Source of the DNA: Triticum aestivum
Taxonomy: Eukaryota; Streptophyta; Magnoliopsida; Poales; Poaceae
Direction: 5' to 3'
Assembly: GCF_018294505.1 (NCBI RefSeq)
Contig: NC_057807.1
Span: 171,903,498 to 171,967,497 of the forward strand
DNA: 64,000 nucleotides
Below the pieces are notes generated by a model. That model had not been told where the DNA came from. It ran no database searches and saw nothing but the letters and a program-made list of their open reading frames with translations. The translations under genes were made by a program, and so were the position numbers. Below are positions 1 to 11,239 of the stretch, piece after piece (position 1 is the first letter of the stretch; each line of letters opens with the position of its first letter).

Positions 1-681
1 CACCGATACGGCATCCCCCACAGCTTCATCACTGATAATGGCTCAAACTTCACAACCGATGAAGTGAAAACTTGGTGCGACAACATGGACATTAAGCTCA
101 ATTATGCCTCTGTCTACCATCCCCAAACAAACGGCCAGGTCGAATGCGCAAACGGTCTCATCATTAGCGGCATCAAAACCTAACTAGTGCGATCCTTGAC
201 AGAATCAGACACGCACTGGGTCGAGGAGCTCGACTCTGTACTCTGGGGGCTGCGGACCACGCCGAATCGCACCACCAGATATACACCATTTTTTTGGTGT
301 ACGGCGCAGAAGCAGTACTACCCTGCGACAAATTATATGATTCGCCTCGTGTGCGCATGTACGAAGAGAAGGAAGCCGAGTTGGATCGGCAGGATAACTT
401 AGATGCCCTAGAGGAGGAGCGCGACGTCGCAAAAGCCCGTTCCGCATTCTATCGCTCGACGGTACCAAAGTAGAGAAGTGCGGGCCAAAACTTATAATAT
501 TGGCGAACTCATTATACGCCTGCCGGAGAAGAAGAAGGACAAGCTCAAACCTAAGTGGGAGGGTCCCTTCGTTATTGATAAAGTTCTCACCGGAGGAGCG
601 TACCGCCTACGTAATGCATCCGATAACAGACTCGAGCCAAACCCATGGAACGTGGCCAGACTCCGGAGATTCTACGCCTAG
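1..681 (+). pseudogene. F0 integrase, C-terminal half, broken
   Basis: This is the end of a Ty3/Gypsy integrase, the enzyme that inserts retroelement cDNA into chromosomes. Frame 1 opens inside the catalytic core, with a TDNGSNF motif holding the second catalytic Asp and a YHPQTNGQVE motif holding the catalytic Glu. The frame is cut by TAA at 181-183, resumes in the same frame as a WGLRTTPN-type segment, then shifts near position 290. The C-terminal part (478-681) carries a KPKWEGPF motif and the closing LRRFYA of plant Gypsy integrases. The N-terminal zinc finger and first Asp would lie left of the window. At least one nonsense change and one frameshift make it non-functional. Confidence 0.9.
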
Positions 682-1494
682 CGCCGAACTCAGTGTTCGT
701 CTCCTTACCCCCACCTTTTTAATTATGTTCCCTCCTTTTTCCTTTCTCGACCTTTTTCCTTCTTCACACAAAGTACTCAATACAGTGCGGACACTCGGAT
801 CACTCCGGCCGCACTATGTGTGTAAGCTATACCTGAGGGCTTCCTATACGGAAGCTAAATATAATTGCTTTCATGGCTTCTTGCCTATCACATATGCATT
901 CTTTTTCCATATGTGCCCCTTTTTTCACCATTATATGCATCAATATGACTTAAGATGTGGCCATGCTGGGTTGCCTAGCTCTTGTGTTTATGCCCTACGT
1001 TCCCGTTAATTCGGCTAGGGCATAAGGGGAGCACCTCTGCGATTGTTACTGCCGGTTCAACCGGATGTGTACCTCAGACTGGGTGAAGTCAAAAGCTAGC
1101 GTTCTTAAGGGAATATTCGGTCGGTGAACAAAAGATGTTTTTTGTTTATTACAATATGAACCCCCAGAAGTTTTTGTATCTTGCGTCCCTGTTCGCAGTC
1201 CGGACATGTACATCGTTGCATGCGTACCCAGGGAAAGGAACCCCTAATAGAACTATTCTCCCTGGAAGATGTTTCTTACTATCCATGTAATATAACATAA
1301 CTAGTTGGGTACTTGTCTGTTCAAGCACTTATGACCCCTATGCCTGGTTTCCATGCATACCCTGGTTCTCTGTAACTGAGTGGGTATTTGGATACACCCC
1401 GGACTGTCGGATCCGGGGGCTGAAGCGAAAAGGTCCGCCATGACAAATGATTTTAATCCGGCTAGGGACTACATATGTCCGTTGAATTACACAG
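682..1494 (+). other. F0 3' non-coding spacer between integrase and antisense gene
   Basis: No convincing coding frame is seen. The stretch is T-rich near 700-920. From about 950 it contains a segment alignable by eye to the FA and FB spacers: a 'gccctacgttcc...cggctagggcata' region here corresponds to 'taccttacgttcc...cggctaaggtag' at 7121-7150. This ties F0 and FA/FB together as one family and places the loss of pol in FA/FB upstream of this segment. Confidence 0.6.
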
Positions 1495-2635
1495 TCACTT
1501 GGACTGACTATATTCCTCCTCTATACCTTCCAACAGGCTATCTAGTTTACAATCCAGTTGGGAATATTTTGCGGCTAACGCTACCTGGTCATACACCAGA
1601 CTCACGGGAATTTCTTGCCCATCTGGCCTCGCCGGTCCGACTTCGGCCATATGGTTCAGGTCAAGCCTAATATAGTGCGTCTTCACCATAGCCCAGGCTT
1701 CTCTTGCGCCTTGTTGGCAGGCTGGCATCTTCCACAATCGGAAGCGCTATCGTGCTCCTTGGAGCATATCCACGAGCTCCCCCATGCCTTTTGGCAGGAG
1801 GCTTGATGGCCACAAGGCCTGGGCAATACCCTGCATCACCTGTCGAGCTCGCTCGTGTAGCTGTGAGAGGTCTTGCAGCAAATCGCCTGTAGACGCGGGC
1901 ATCTCTTCTTCACGGCGGCCCGTCAGCATACCTACAGAATAAAAATTCGTTCACTATGCTTCCTTGCCGAGTTGTAATACAGTTCGTCTAGGCAATTACC
2001 ATAAATACCGCGACGAAGCCTTTTGTTCTCCTTCATGGAGTCCGACAGCTGAGCGCGAACACCTTTTTATTCGACGCCTAGCCGGATATTGGCATCTTGA
2101 AGATTGTTCTTCTCCTGCCTAACTTGCGTAAGAACACGCTCGCCAACTTTTAGCTGCCTTTGGAGAAGTGACTCGTAATATCTTACGACCTCCGGATTCA
2201 CCCCGGGATTGTCTGTAGAATTTTCTGTTAGACTCGTCATACAAGCCACTTACTAACAGGTACATTTCCGTATAATTGAGACAAATGTTCGCAGATGAGG
2301 CCTTCTGGGATTCCTCTAACTTGGCAACCGTGGCCCTCAGCTGGGTCTTGCACTCCTCCAGCTCTCGAGACAATTGGGCATTCTTATCTACAAGGACCTG
2401 TGCATAAATTGATCCTTTAAACAGTTGTTCCAACCATTTCAAGTCTCAAGGGCTACTTCTATACATGCTTATCAAATTTTCTTACCCGTATATCTTTGGC
2501 ATACTGGTCTGTCGCTCGGGCAAGCCCGCCTTGAGCTGCTTGGACGTATGTGTCTCCCGAATTGAAAGCATTAAATGCCTCTTCGGAAAAGATGTTGTTG
2601 CGAAGTATAGCCTGTCGGTGCCCGTGATTCATGGC
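1495..2635 (-). pseudogene. F0 antisense gene, 3' (C-terminal) part, broken
   Basis: Reading on the minus strand, two overlapping frames (1929-1747, then 1737-1495) together resemble the last exon of the antisense gene in FA and FB. They share an LWP motif, an RGAR/QGAREAW-type helix and a GQEIP/GKEYR-type segment. Upstream, 2442-2067 encodes charged coiled-coil-like frames (EECKTQLRATVAKLEES; QRQLKVGERVLTQVRQEKN). The frames are disjoint, so indels or undetected introns separate them. The gene continues across the FA insertion at 11727-13376. The product is unknown; the N-terminal part resembles the 'putative gypsy type transposon' family (Pfam Transposase_28, from memory). Confidence 0.65.
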
Positions 2636-3117
2636 TAAGGGAGTCCTGGACTAGGGGGTGCCCGGATAGCCGGACTATCATCATCGGCCGGACTCCAAGA
2701 CTATGAAGATATAAGATTGAAGACTTCGTCCCATGTCCGGATGGGACTTTCCTTAGCGTGGAAGGCAAGCTTGGCGATACGGATATGTAGATCTCCTACC
2801 ATTGTAACCGACTCTGTGTAACCCTAGCCCTCTCCGGTGTCTATATAAACCGGAGGGTTTTAGTCCGTACGACGAACAACCATTACAACAATCATACCAT
2901 AGGCTAGCTTCTAGGGTTTAGCCTCCTTGATCTCGTGGTAGATCCACTCTTGTACTACCCATATCATCAATATCAATCAAGCAGGAGTAGGGTTTTACCT
3001 CCATCGAGAGGGCTCGAACCTGGGTAAAAACATCGTGTCCCTTGTCTCCTATTACCATCCGCCTAGACGCACAGTTCGGGACCCCCTACCTGAGATCCGC
3101 CGGTTTTGACACCGACA
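2636..3117 (+). repeat. FA 5' LTR
   Basis: Begins TAAGGGAGTCC (TG of the canonical end mutated to TA) and ends TTTTGACACCGACA. It is alignable end to end with 11240-11721 and with the FB LTRs. It contains the promoter TATA box (2842-2849) and frequent CCGGACT/CCGGAT words. The segment after it (3118-3140, TTGGTGCTTTCATTGAGAG) lies where the primer binding site should be, but I could not match it to a tRNA. Confidence 0.92.
2842..2849 (+). promoter_or_regulatory. TATA box of FA 5' LTR
   Basis: TATATAAA sits inside TCTATATAAACCGG and is preserved in every LTR of this family here (11446-11453 in the FA 3' LTR, and equivalents in FB and F0). It would direct the genomic transcript starting near the middle of the LTR. 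Confidence 0.75.
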
Positions 3118-3164
3118 TTGGTGCTTTCATTGAGAGTTCCTCTGTGTCGTCACCGATAGGCTTG

Positions 3165-6100
3165 ATGGCTTATTCAATCAACAACGACGCAATCCAGGGT
3201 GAGACTTTTCTCCCCGGACAGATCTTCGTGTTCGGCGGCTTTGCACTGCGGGCTAATTCGCTTGGCCATCTAGAGCAGATCGAAAGCTATGCCCCTGGCC
3301 ATCAGGTCAGGTTTGGAAGCCTAAACTTCACGGCCGACATCCGCGGAGACTTGATCTTCGATGGATTCGAGCCACAGCCGAGCGCACCGCACTGTCACGA
3401 TGGGCATGATTTAGCTCTGCCACCGGATAGTACCCTGGAGGCCGCACATGAGTCCACTCCGACCCATAGTTCGGAGCCGATCGCGCAGATCGAGGACAGG
3501 TGGCTGGACACCGCCTCGGGAGCTGCAATCTCTACAGCGATGGAGCCGAATACTAACCTTGTCCTTTGCAAAGCTCGTGACTCCGAGGTGTCGGACTCCT
3601 TGCCGGACTCCGAACCTCCTGCGCCCCTGCCAATCGAATCCGATTGGGCGCCGATCATGGAGTTCACCGTTGTGGACATCTTTCAGCACTCACCCTTTGG
3701 CGACATCCTGAATTCGCTAAAGTATCTCTTGTTATCAGGAGAGCCCTGGCCGGACTGCGGTCAGGATGGTTGGGATGTGGACGACAAAGAAATTCAAAGC
3801 CCACCCACCACCCACTTTGTAGCCACTATCGACGATCTAACCGACATGCTAGAATACGACTCCGAAGACATCGACAGTATGGACGACGATGCCGGAGACG
3901 ATCAAGAACCAGCGCCTACGGGGCACTGGAAGACCACCTCATCATACGGCATATACATGGTGGACATCCCAAAGGATGGGAACGGCGAAGAAGCAGCGAA
4001 GGCAGATTCCTCTAAGAAACAGCCCAAGCGCCGATGTCAGCGGCGCCGCTCTAAATCCCGCCACAGCAAGAATGGAGATTCCGGCACCGGAGACAATAAC
4101 ACCCCAGAGAGTGCCGAAGACAACCCCCTCCAGCAAGATTCCGCACAGGAGGACAGAGAAACTAGCCCTCAAGAGAGAGCGGCAGACGAAGAGGTCGAGG
4201 ATGATAATTATATGCCTCCCTCCGGAGACGAGGCAAGCCTCAACGACGACGAATTCGTCGTGCCCGAGGATCCCGTCGAACAAGGGCATTTTAAACGCAG
4301 GCTAATGGCCACGGCGAACAGCCTAAAGAAAAAGCAGCAACAGCTTCGAGATGATCAAGACCTGCTGGCCGACAGATGGACCGAGGTCCTCGCGGCCGAA
4401 GAGCATGAACTCGAACGTCCCTCCAAAAGCTACCCAAAAGCAAGTTGCTCCCCCGATTAGAGGAGGAGGCATATAAACCTTCATCACCAGTGCACAATAC
4501 ACCAGACCGACCACCTCGTGGCCGCGACAGAGAGGCATCTAGGCCCTCCGCCAGAACTGTACCCCGGCACCGCTCGAAAAGCGCGAAGCCACGGGGGAAT
4601 GCGCCGGACTTGCGAGACGTACTGGAGGACAAGGCAAGACAATCAAGATCTATCTACGGATCACGTGGGCGCCCCACGATCCACGACGACTACAGTCGCG
4701 CCGGATACAGCAACTCCGGAAGGGCCGAACACAGCAGACAAAGCTCTCTTGAGCTACGTCGTGATATTGCCCAGTATAGAGGCGCCGCACACCCACTATG
4801 CTTCACAGATGAAGTAATGGATCATCAAATCCCTGAAGGGTTTAAACCCGTGAACATTGAATCCTACGATGGCACAACAGACCCCGCGGTTTGGATCGAA
4901 GATTATCTCCTTCATATCCATATGGCTCGCGGTGACGATCTCCACGCCATCAAGTATCTCCCACTCAAGCTTAAAGGACCAGCTCGGCATTGGCTTAACA
5001 GCTTGCCAGCAGAGTCAATTGGGTGTTGGGAGGACCTGGAAGCCGCATTTCTCGACAACTTCCAGGGCACATATGTGCGACCACCAGACGCCGATGACCT
5101 AAGCCACATAATTCAGCAGCCAGACGAATCGGCCAGACAGTTCTGGACACGGTTCTTAACAAAGAAAAATCAAATCGTCGACTGTCCGGATGCAGAGGCC
5201 CTCGCAGCCTTCAAACACAACATCCGCGACGAGTGGCTGGCCCGGCACCTAGGACAGGAAAAGCCGAAATCCATGGCAGCCCTCACATCACTCATGACCC
5301 GCTTCTGTGCGGGGGAGGACAGCTGGCTAGCCCGCAGTAACAACCTCAGCAAAAATTCTGGCAGTCCGGACAACAAGGACCGCAATGGCAGGTCGCGTCC
5401 TAACAAAAACAAACGCCGCGTTAACGGCGATAACACTGAGGATACGGCAGTCAACGCCGGATTCAGAGGCTCTAAACCCGGTCAGCGGAAAAAGCCATTT
5501 AAAAGAACTACTCCGGGTCCGTCCAATTTGGACCGAATACTCGACCGCTCTTGCCAGATACATGGCACCCCCGAAAAGCCAGCTAACCACACCAACAGGG
5601 ATTGTTGGGTATTCAAGCAGGCAGGCAAGTTAATTGCCGAAAACAATGACAAGGGGCTGCATAGCGATGACGAGGAGGAGACCCGGCCGCCGAACAGTAG
5701 AGGACAGAAGGGTTTCCCCCCACAAGTGCGGACGGTAAACATGATATACGCAACCCACATACCCAAGAGGGAGCGGAAGCGTGCACTTAGGGACGTATAT
5801 GCGATGGAGCCAGTCGCCCCGAAGTTCAATCCATGGTCCTCTTGCCCGATCACTTTCGATCGAAGGGACCACCCCACCAGTATCCGCCATGGCGGATTCG
5901 CCGCATTGGTTTTAGACCCAATCGTCGATGGATTTCACCTCACTAGAGTCCTGATGGACGGCGGCAGCAGCTTGAACCTGCTTTATCAGGATACAGTGCG
6001 CAAGATGGGCATAGACCCCTCAAGGATTAAACCTACAAAGACGACCTTCAAAGGCGTCATACCAGGTGTTGAGGCCAATTGTACAGGCTCAGTCACACTG

Positions 6101-6457
6101 GAAGTGGTCTTCGGATCCCCGGATAATTTCCGAAGCGAGGAGTTAATCTTCGACATAGTCCCGTTCCGCAGTGGCTATCACGCTCTGCTCGGACGAACCG
6201 CGTTTGCAAAGTTCAACGCGGTGCCGCATTATGCATACCTTAAGCTCAAGATGCCAGGCCCTCGTGGAGTCATCACGGTCAACAGAAACACTGAACGCTC
6301 CCTCCGAACGGAGGAACACACAGCGGCTCTCGCGGCGGAAGTACAGAGCAGCCTCTTAAGGCAATTTTCGAGTCCGGCCGTTAAACGACCAGACATGGCC
6401 AAACGCGCCCGGAGTAACATACATCAAGACCACCTGGCACGTTCCGAGCACGCGTAG
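3165..6457 (+). pseudogene. FA gag-protease polyprotein, one frameshift
   Basis: The first in-frame ATG after the LTR is at 3165; the upstream open frame has no ATG. About 1,097 residues would be encoded without the single-base loss at 4439/4440, where FB has an extra C. The N-terminal third is acidic and low-complexity. A basic stretch at 4010-4070 (KKQPKRRCQRRRSKS) resembles a nucleic-acid-binding or nuclear signal. The Gag capsid-type domain (Retrotrans_gag) spans about 4850-5270, with a YDGTTDP start and a WLNSLPAESI core. A C-x2-H...H-x4-C knuckle follows at about 5552-5605. An aspartic protease follows with DGGSSLN near 5957 and HALLGR near 6180. The frame then stops at TAG 6455-6457 with no pol. 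Gag packages element RNA and protease cleaves the polyprotein. Apart from the frameshift, the frame is open throughout. Confidence 0.9.
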
Positions 6458-7666
6458 CAATGCGGCCCCAACCCCAGCCCTTGCATGATTGCAAGACTAG
6501 CCCTTCGCGTACATCATTACGCTCTGGAGATACCATGGGCATAGGGGAGGGGCACGACCACGACAGGCCCAGAGTGCGGCTCAACCACACCAGGGGCTCC
6601 CAAGTGTGTCGCTCTTTTTCTTTTCCTTTTTTTCTTTTTCCACAGGACTCCGTTCACCAGAGGCCCTGTCCGGCAGTGGACCTGCCGAACTCACGATGCA
6701 ACAGCCAGGGAAGGACAATGGCTACGACGAACACTCAGGTGGTCTCCATTATGAGCATTAAATCTGTTAAATACACCATTCCGCAGCCTACCCCTGGAGG
6801 GGGACATGTCTAATAGTCCAACCCTTGCTTACCGCACTATTTGTATCGTTCTGCACTCATGGCAGAATTCCTTGAATAAACAATGCATCACTTTTCGCTT
6901 ATAATTGCATTCCTTTTTTACATATATGTTCATTTATGACATTTTGCATCCGTACACTTTGGTACGGCCGAATACACCAGGGGCTTATGTTCCCCGCATT
7001 ATGGTGTGATAAGTCCGAACACTTTCACAAGTGCGGCACCCCGAACTTATAGCACTATATGCATCGGCTCCGAATCATGTCTTGGGTCAATAGTTGGGTT
7101 TGCCCGGCTCCCATGTTTTGGTACCTTACGTTCCGTTCTATCGGCTAAGGTAGCACTGGGAGAACCACTGCGATTGCGCCCCGGTTGAGCTGGGCGAGCG
7201 CCTCAGTGGAGAAAGCTAAAACTGACCGTCATGATAAGGCGAGAGCTGGTCGCTGTTCGAGAGGTCTTTTCGAGTCCCTAAAGACTTATGCCGCTTAGAG
7301 CGAGGAACCGGCTTCGTCCGGCCCAGGCGTGGATAGCGCCCCGAACTCGGTCTTCCGAACACTAGGGGCTTCGCCGAAATTTAAAATTATAGAATTCTAT
7401 GGCTAAGTGAGAGTGTTCAAGCATTATAAGTCCGGTTGCCTTGTTCGTTGTGTTGAGCGCCTCCCTAGATGGACCCAAAAATGGGAACAAGAGCGCTCAA
7501 GTTTATCCCGAACACCCCAGCACTCGTGGCATGGGGGCTGAAGCCGACGACTTGCCATCTCTCAGATTTGATAAACGGCCGCACAGAAGGTAATATTTTA
7601 AATTAATAAGCGTTGCTTAGCGCATATGAACAAAGTTTTCAGCGCACAGGATAACACATTGCGAGT
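6458..7666 (+). other. FA non-coding spacer replacing pol
   Basis: No coding frame of substance on either strand. It contains a short CT-rich run (6606-6640) and the segment shared with the F0 spacer (about 7000-7200). In a full Tat-type element, reverse transcriptase, RNase H and integrase would lie between the protease and this point. The same spacer follows gag-pro in FB (45446-46656), so the loss predates both insertions. Confidence 0.7.
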
Positions 7667-10600
7667 CTACTCAAATATTACATCTTTGGGGCACTCATCC
7701 GCAATCTTGCGGGCACCCTTCAGGACACTCTTATAATACATTTCGGGCGTACGATACTCCTTGCCCGCCGGCGGCGCGTCTGTCAGAAGCCTCTCAGCAT
7801 CCAGCCTGCCCCAGTGCACCTTTGCGCGGGCAAGGGCCCGACGGGCACCTTCAATGCAGGCGGAGCGCTTGATGACTTCCACCCAGGGCACGCATCCACC
7901 AGCCGCCGCACGAGGCCGAAGTAGCTCCCAGGCATGGCCTCTTCAGGCCACAGCCGGACTATGAGGCCCTTCATGGCCTGCTCGGCTACCTTGTGGAGCT
8001 CGACCAGCTGCTTCAGCTGGTCGCTAAGGGGCACCGGATGTCCGGCCTCAGCATACTGAGACCAGAAGACCTTCTCCGTTGAGCTCCCCTCCTCGGCCCG
8101 GTAGAATGCGGCGGCATCGGACACGCTGCGAGGCAGATCTGCAAACGCTCCTGGAGAGCTCCGAATTCGGGTAAGTAACAGGTAATTCACATTCACATGC
8201 TTGCTTTGCATGAAAAATGCCTTACCCGCCGCTATTTTCTTCACCGCCTCAATCTCCTGGAGGGCCTTATGGGCCTCGGCCTTAGCGGCTTTGGCACTCT
8301 CAAGAGCCGAGGCAAGCTCGGACTCTCGAGTCTTCGAGTCGCGCTCCAAACTCTCATGCTTTTCCATGAGAGCCTGGAGCTCTTGCCGCACCTCCGCCAC
8401 CCGCGCCTCCTGCTTCTCTCGCTCCGCTCGTTCCGCGGCCGCATTACGTTCGGCCGCGGACACGGCCTCCTTCAGGGTCGCCACCTCGTTCGTGGCCCCT
8501 GCAGTGCCCACGTTATCCTTGTTATTTCTATTGCAACCAAAATCCTTTTCTGTAAGGTACAAATTTAATACGGTGTTACTCACCTTCTTTGTCCTCGAGC
8601 TGCTTCTTGGCAAGGCCGAGCTCGTTCTCGGACCGCTCGAGGTCCTGCTTCAAAGCACCGACCTCCGCAGTCAATGCGGCAGAGGTCAGCAGCGCAGCCT
8701 GCAATCCCATATTGACATAATTTTTAGAACTCCTGCGTATATCTTTTTAGATCCTCAGTCCGGCTTTTCTTTCCGAACACCGAACCGAGCATCAGGGGCT
8801 ACTGTCTATGCGGTATTACATTACATATTTTAAAACTTCTTACCTCAAAGCCTGTTAGAAGGCTGCTGCAGGCTTCGGTCAGCCCGCTCTTGGCGAGCTG
8901 AACCTTCTGAATCACCGCACTCATGATAGTGCAGTGTTCTTCCTCGATGGAAGCGCCGTTGAGCGCCTCCAACAAGTTGTCCGGTGCCTCCGGTTGGACG
9001 GAGGCTGCCGGTGTCACGGTCTTGCCCTTCTTACGAAGGGGCCGCCTGCCGGACTCCGGAACCACTGCGGGTTCCGGTGCGGAGTCCGGTGCGAAGTCCG
9101 GGAGGTTGCCCTGTGGCACCTCCGGAGCCTCCCCCTCCTGGCGGGTCCCCTCCTGGGATCCCACCTCGGCGTCCTCAGCACCACGAGGGGTGGAGGCAGT
9201 CGGAATGGAATCCACATCCGACGGGGCCAAGGACCCGCTCGAAGAAGCGGGAAAATCATCCTCGGCCGGACTACAGGTTGTATGCGGCATTAGAAGGACA
9301 CTATGTGGCACAAAAGAGAAATTATAAATCATTCAGGAATCCGGATACTTACGATCTTGCCGGGGGCTTGGCCCTTGAGGGCCACCCCTCGTCGCCGTCG
9401 TCGGCGTTGGCGGAGCTGTCCGGAGGAAGGGTCCTTCCCCTCTTGGACCCTTCGGCCTCCCCCGTTGGGGAAGCCTTCCTCTTCCTCTCTCCCCCCTCTG
9501 GGGGAGAGTCCTCTTTCTCCTCCTTGTCTTCAGGGGAGGAGTCCGCCTTGGAGCCATCGGACGATGAGTCCGATACCACCTGGCGCCGGGAACTCCTTCG
9601 GGTTCCCGTGGCCTTCTTGGCCTTCTTCCGGCACCACGTAAAGGGCCGGAACCAGCAGCCCCGTCAAACGGGTGTCCGCTGGGTCTTCGGGAAGGGGAGC
9701 CGGACAGTCAACCTGTCCGGACGTCCTCTGCCAGTCCTGTTAAAGGCATTGGGAGTTTTAGATCCCACATAGAGTCAAACTATGAAAGAAATAAGTGTCC
9801 CATAAAGGATAGCAAAGCTTACCTCGCCGGTCGGGCGCTTCGTGCTGAATCCGCGATCTTCAGTTGCGGATGCGGGGGCTTCTCCGCTCTTGAACAGCAC
9901 CCTCCAGGCAGCTTCGTACGTCGTGTCGAAGAGCCCGCTCAGGGTCCGGTGCTGTGCCGGATCAAACTCCCACAAATTGAAGGCCCGTTGCTGGCAGGGG
10001 AGAATCCGGCGGACGAGCATGACCTGGATCACGTTGACAAGTTTAAGCTTCTTGTTCACCAGGGTCTGGAGACAGGACTGGAGTCCTGTCAGCTCCTCCG
10101 AACTACCCCATAGCAAGCCCTTCTCTTTCCAGGAGGTGAGCTGCATGGGGATACCAGATCTGAACTCGGGGGCCGCTGCCCATTTAGGGTCACGCGGCTC
10201 GGTGATGTAGAACCACCCCGATTGCCACCCTTTGACGGACTCCACGAAGGCACCCTCGAGCCAGATGACGTTGGGCATTTTGCCCACCATGGCGCCTCCG
10301 CACTCCGCTTGGACGCCCTTCACCACCTTCGGATTGACATTGAAGGTTTTTAGCCACAAGCCGAAGTGGGGCTGGATGCAGAGGAAGGCCTCGCACACGA
10401 CGATAAACGCCGAGATGTTGAGGATGAAGTTTGGCGCCAGATCGTGGAAGTCCAGGCCGTAGTAGTACATGAGCCCCGGACGAAGGGATGAAGTGGGAAG
10501 CCCAGTCCGCGGAGGAAGTGGGGAAGGAATACGACCCTCTCATGAGGCCTGGGGGTGGGGATGAGCTGCCCCTCGTCGGGCAGCCGATGCGCGATGTCGC

Positions 10601-10685
10601 TGGAGAGGTATTCGGCGCCGCGCAGCTTCTCGATGTGCCCCTCCGTAACGGAAGAGGCCATCCACTTGCCTCCCGCTCCGGACAT
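7667..10685 (-). pseudogene. FA antisense gene, six exons, Transposase_28-like; frameshifted
   Basis: Minus-strand gene with ATG at 10685-10683. Inferred exons: 10685-9823, 9736-9353, 9270-8844, 8698-8584, 8498-8226, and about 8138 (or 8150)-7667. Donors read GTAAGC, GTAAGT, GTAAGA, GTGAGT, GTAAGG; acceptors end CAG/TAG; phases agree at each junction. Without indels the product would be about 846 residues. It has an N-terminal domain like the 'putative gypsy type transposon' family (motifs VVFLPHFLRGLGFPLHPF and LAPNFILNISAFI), a Ser/Glu/Lys-rich linker (exons 2-3), a coiled coil (exons 4-5), and a conserved C-terminal domain (exon 6; FWSQYAEAG, RLWPEEA). Compared with FB, exon 1 lacks one base near 10478, exon 2 lacks five near 9620, and exon 6 lacks one near 7889. 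Function unknown; it has no recognised catalytic motif. Confidence 0.8.
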
Positions 10686-10799
10686 GGCTGGAGAAGGTTG
10701 AGACGAGATGTGCGGACTTGGGCGCTGGAGCTCGAGTGCGCGGAGATGGATAAGCAAAGGAGGAAGAAGGCGTAGGTAAAAAGGTGGATCCTTATCCCC

Positions 10800-10806
10800 T
10801 TATATA
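10800..10806 (-). promoter_or_regulatory. Candidate TATA box for FA antisense gene
   Basis: On the minus strand CCCATATATAAGGGG holds TATATAA, about 115 bases upstream of the antisense ATG at 10685. The same sequence lies at the same distance in FB (49796-49802). Placement and conservation suggest the antisense gene has its own promoter; the activity is inferred. The 10807-11239 stretch beyond it shows no coding signal, only a polypurine-like AGGGGCTAC next to the 3' LTR. Confidence 0.55.
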
Positions 10807-11239
10807 TGGGCGGACGAAGACTATGCATCCCCACCGGCCTGGTAAAACTCGCTTATCTCCCAAGCGCCACCATCAATGGCGCGGTTGGGTTACCCACGTC
10901 CGTATTGATGGGAATCCCGGAATAAGGGGAACACGATCTCTGCTTCGACAAGACGTGCCAAGGAAACCGCTTCGCTAAACGCGCTGAGGTGGTATAATAA
11001 AAACGATTCAAGTAAAGGCTTGGTGGTGGTGTGACGTCATGCCACAAAATACGTCAGCAGATTGAACTTGTGTGCATATTATTCTCTCTACGGTGGTATG
11101 TGGAATTTATTTTGCAGAGCCGGACACTATCCTGGTGTTCACAATCTTCTATGAATTATTCGGAGGAGGAACCCGCCTTGCAATGCCGAACAATATGCGC
11201 GCCGTACTCATCGTCATTGAAGCCTGGTTCAGGGGCTAC

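Noticed and set aside
3042..3164. Gag starting upstream at 3042
   Set aside because: The codon there is TTG and lies inside the LTR; the first ATG in frame, 3165, also matches the FB start at 33254.
9333..9772. Plus-strand frames opposite the antisense gene (e.g. 8984-9772)
   Set aside because: They are the complement of the GC-rich, codon-biased antisense exons 2 and 3 and break at its introns; no family resemblance.
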